Part shown: positions 45,000 to 46,506 of the stretch, piece after piece
Numbering within the stretch: position 1 is the first letter of the stretch
How the letters are laid out: the number at the start of each line of letters is the position of its first letter
DNA from: a virus
IMG/VR virus record: IMGVR_UViG_3300046817_000492
Span: 1-46,506 of that record
Direction: 5' to 3' (one strand)
Length of the DNA stretch: 46,506 nucleotides
The notes under the pieces: generated by a model
Seen by the model: the letters and a program-made list of their open reading frames with translations, nothing else
Told to the model about the DNA's origin: nothing
Database searches by the model: none
Translations under genes and position numbers: made by a program

Positions 45000-45488
45000 T
45001 CAGAAGTTCCGGCGCAGCATCTCTGACAACCAAATGGCCCCACGCGGGTTCGCGTCGGAGATCACCGAGAAGGAGCGCACAGCAGATGTCTGCCGGATCT
45101 CACGGTTGAACGGATTGGCCTGAGTGGCATCGCCATGCACCGTGCGGATGGTGTCTTTCTTCGTCCTGGCGATCACCTCCACCACTTTGCGCTTGATGGT
45201 GATCACCTCTCCCACCGGGAGCCAGGTGATAGAAACCCAACGTCCATTGCGGAGCACTTCGGCACCGACGCCGTTTACCCACACCTCGAATACGTTGGGT
45301 GCATTTTGATCGCTGCTAGGCTCGAGTCGGATGACGACCGGCTCTTCCATAAAAGCCAGCTCGGCCAGATAGTCTTTGTTGGCAATGGACGGATCGGCGA
45401 TAACGACGTCACCATCACGGTCGGCCAGATTGAACGGCATCGGACGCTGGTCAATCTTAGTATCGCCGCTGTGTGTTTCCTGTGGCAT
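45000..45488 (-). CDS. Structural protein near capsid genes
   Basis: A 162-residue protein with a charged start (MPQETHSGDTKIDQRPMPFN) and a beta-rich core (VVIRLEPSSDQNAPNVFEVW, then VNGVGAEVLRNGRWVSITWL, GEVITIKRKVVEVIARTKKD), then NPFNREIRQTSAVRSFSVIS. Such proteins are found between capsid and adaptor genes in podoviruses. Function unknown; probably head-associated. Confidence 0.65.
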   Translation of the reverse strand: MPQETHSGDTKIDQRPMPFNLADRDGDVVIADPSIANKDYLAELAFMEEPVVIRLEPSSDQNAPNVFEVWVNGVGAEVLRNGRWVSITWLPVGEVITIKRKVVEVIARTKKDTIRTVHGDATQANPFNREIRQTSAVRSFSVISDANPRGAIWLSEMLRRNF

Positions 45489-45522
45489 AGTGAATTTCCT
45501 GTTTTAAGAGGAGAAGACGAGG

Positions 45523-45801
45523 ATGGCCGAAGAGCACGCGCAACAGCGCGAGGACCTGTTCCGCCAAATCCAGTTGGTGCTGGGCGGTTATCCGGAAGCT
45601 GTGGTGTTGCAGGTAATCCTGCGGACGCTGGTGGTGATCATCGGCGTTGGTGCCCCCGACTTTCATCGAGCTGAGGCGATCCTGTCCTCGCTGCCTAGCG
45701 AGTTGGAGCCAATCCTGCACGCCGAGTGGAACAAGTTGCGGGCGCACCGAGAGAAGGCCGCTGCCCTTTTCGGCAGCGGCCCCGTTGCCAATGATGCCTA
45801 G
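45523..45801 (+). CDS. Rightward helical cargo protein
   Basis: A 92-residue protein (QREDLFRQIQLVLGGYPEAV, then LQVILRTLVVIIGVGAPDFH, then AEWNKLRAHREKAAALF). It has a central hydrophobic helix, but mostly a soluble pattern. Rightward within the leftward virion block, with AGAGGAGA then GAGG before ATG 45523. Its stop shares the CTAG with the stop of the opposite gene. A cargo gene of unknown role. Confidence 0.6.
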   Translation: MAEEHAQQREDLFRQIQLVLGGYPEAVVLQVILRTLVVIIGVGAPDFHRAEAILSSLPSELEPILHAEWNKLRAHREKAAALFGSGPVANDA

Positions 45802-46334
45802 GCGATCTGCGGCCGATCGGGGAGGCCACAGATATCCTGGTAAGCGTATGTGAGGCCCGTGGGAGGCGTGCCGAAGTTGCTGGAACCGAAAATCCAGCCG
45901 GCAGCACTCGCCGTCGAGTCAGCCTTCACGATGATGTAAGCGATCGGGCAGAAATCGCCGGAACCGCCCGCACCCGGAGCCGAACCGGACGGACCGGTAC
46001 CGCCCGGCGTTGGCGCAGTGATAAACGCCCCATTCACATCCAGAGCAGACACCTGACCTTGGATTGCCTTGAACGCTCCAGCGGCATTGAAGCCAACCCA
46101 GAAGACGCTTCCTTGGCTGGGCAAGATCGGCACGAATGCCTTGCCCGTCGCCCAGTCAGTCGTCGGGGTCGCGGTGTTGGACAGCGCCGCAACCGAGTAC
46201 TGCTTGCCGCGAATTACGACGATGTTGGCGGTGGCCCCTGCTGCCAGGGTCTGGGTCAGGGTGGTCGTGGTGCCGGCAGCAACGCCGGCCTTTGTCAGTG
46301 CGCCGGTAAACGGGGCACGAGCTTGTTGGTCCAT
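45798..46334 (-). CDS. Capsid decoration-like protein
   Basis: A 178-residue beta-rich protein (LTQTLAAGATANIVVIRGKQ, then GSVFWVGFNAAGAFKAIQGQ, then CPIAYIIVKADSTASAAGWI). A Pro/Gly/Ser-rich loop divides it (APTPGGTGPSGSAPGAGGSG). Position near the right edge, where capsid genes are expected, suggests a head decoration protein. ATG 46334. Confidence 0.6.
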   Translation of the reverse strand: MDQQARAPFTGALTKAGVAAGTTTTLTQTLAAGATANIVVIRGKQYSVAALSNTATPTTDWATGKAFVPILPSQGSVFWVGFNAAGAFKAIQGQVSALDVNGAFITAPTPGGTGPSGSAPGAGGSGDFCPIAYIIVKADSTASAAGWIFGSSNFGTPPTGLTYAYQDICGLPDRPQIA

Positions 46335-46366
46335 GGTTCAGTTCTTTCGCGTGAGTTGTTGCGGAG

Positions 46367-46504
46367 TTAGCCGGTGAGAGCGGTAGCGTCGAAGGCCCCG
46401 ACAGGGTTGAAGTAGAGCGTGGTTGCAGTGCTGAGCGGAGTGGAGCCGCCGGTAAAGGCACTGGCGTAGTAGATGAGAATGAACCCAACCAGCGCCTTGT
46501 TCTT
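46367..46504 (-). CDS. C-terminus of a virion protein (5' part missing)
   Basis: Only 45 residues remain before TAA: KNKALVGFILIYYASAFTGG, then TATTLYFNPVGAFDATALTG. Beta-rich and close in composition to the adjacent decoration-like protein, probably another head protein. The product cannot be identified from this fragment. Confidence 0.6.
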   Translation of the reverse strand, partial: KNKALVGFILIYYASAFTGGSTPLSTATTLYFNPVGAFDATALTG

Positions 46505-46506
46505 CG

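Overview
The window looks like most of the genome of a short-tailed (podovirus-like) bacteriophage or prophage of an alphaproteobacterium. The virion genes are a head-tail adaptor, a large beta-rich tail hub protein, tail fibre proteins, a lytic transglycosylase and two very large internal virion proteins. There is no tape-measure, sheath or baseplate gene. The host guess rests on a GcrA-type regulator (a family confined to Alphaproteobacteria), a DUF6456-like protein and IS remnants of types common in that class. No integrase, rRNA, tRNA or CRISPR array is visible. The left edge cuts a leftward terminase small subunit and the right edge cuts a leftward virion gene. A circular or permuted genome, with terminase large subunit, portal and major capsid lying across the missing join, explains this best; that is inference.

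Layout. (1) 1-9625, leftward: a Cro-like repressor, small genes and gcrA, then a replication block (SF2 helicase, VRR-NUC nuclease, SF3 helicase), regulators, and a packaging-proximal block with a sigma-region-4 protein and terS. (2) 9645-11160: a divergent switch, one rightward gene, a transposase remnant and a truncated rightward cargo gene. (3) 11160-13232, leftward: nine tiny genes, almost all coupled by overlaps, headed by a second Cro-like repressor. (4) 13328-22307, rightward: more than twenty small early genes, a RecT-like annealing protein, a collapsed IS1595-type element, and a SNF2-like helicase with an N4/N6 DNA methyltransferase, closed by a strong hairpin. (5) 22354-23527, leftward: a lipoprotein and small proteins. 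(6) 23649-24834: two rightward cargo genes. (7) 24998-46506, leftward: membrane and lysis-like proteins, then the virion genes in reverse order of their distance from the capsid. Two rightward genes are inserted in this block.

How it works together. Start codons overlap the previous stop (ATGA or GTGA) along most of both strands, so expression is by long translationally coupled operons. Two similar HTH proteins each read leftward beside a rightward TTGACA promoter, which suggests two separate repressor switches. A protein with an HTH domain and sigma region 4, but no sigma region 2, may drive later transcription. Several leftward operons have a good TTGAC -35 and a poor -10. The methyltransferase and GcrA suggest contact with the host methylation and cell-cycle circuit.
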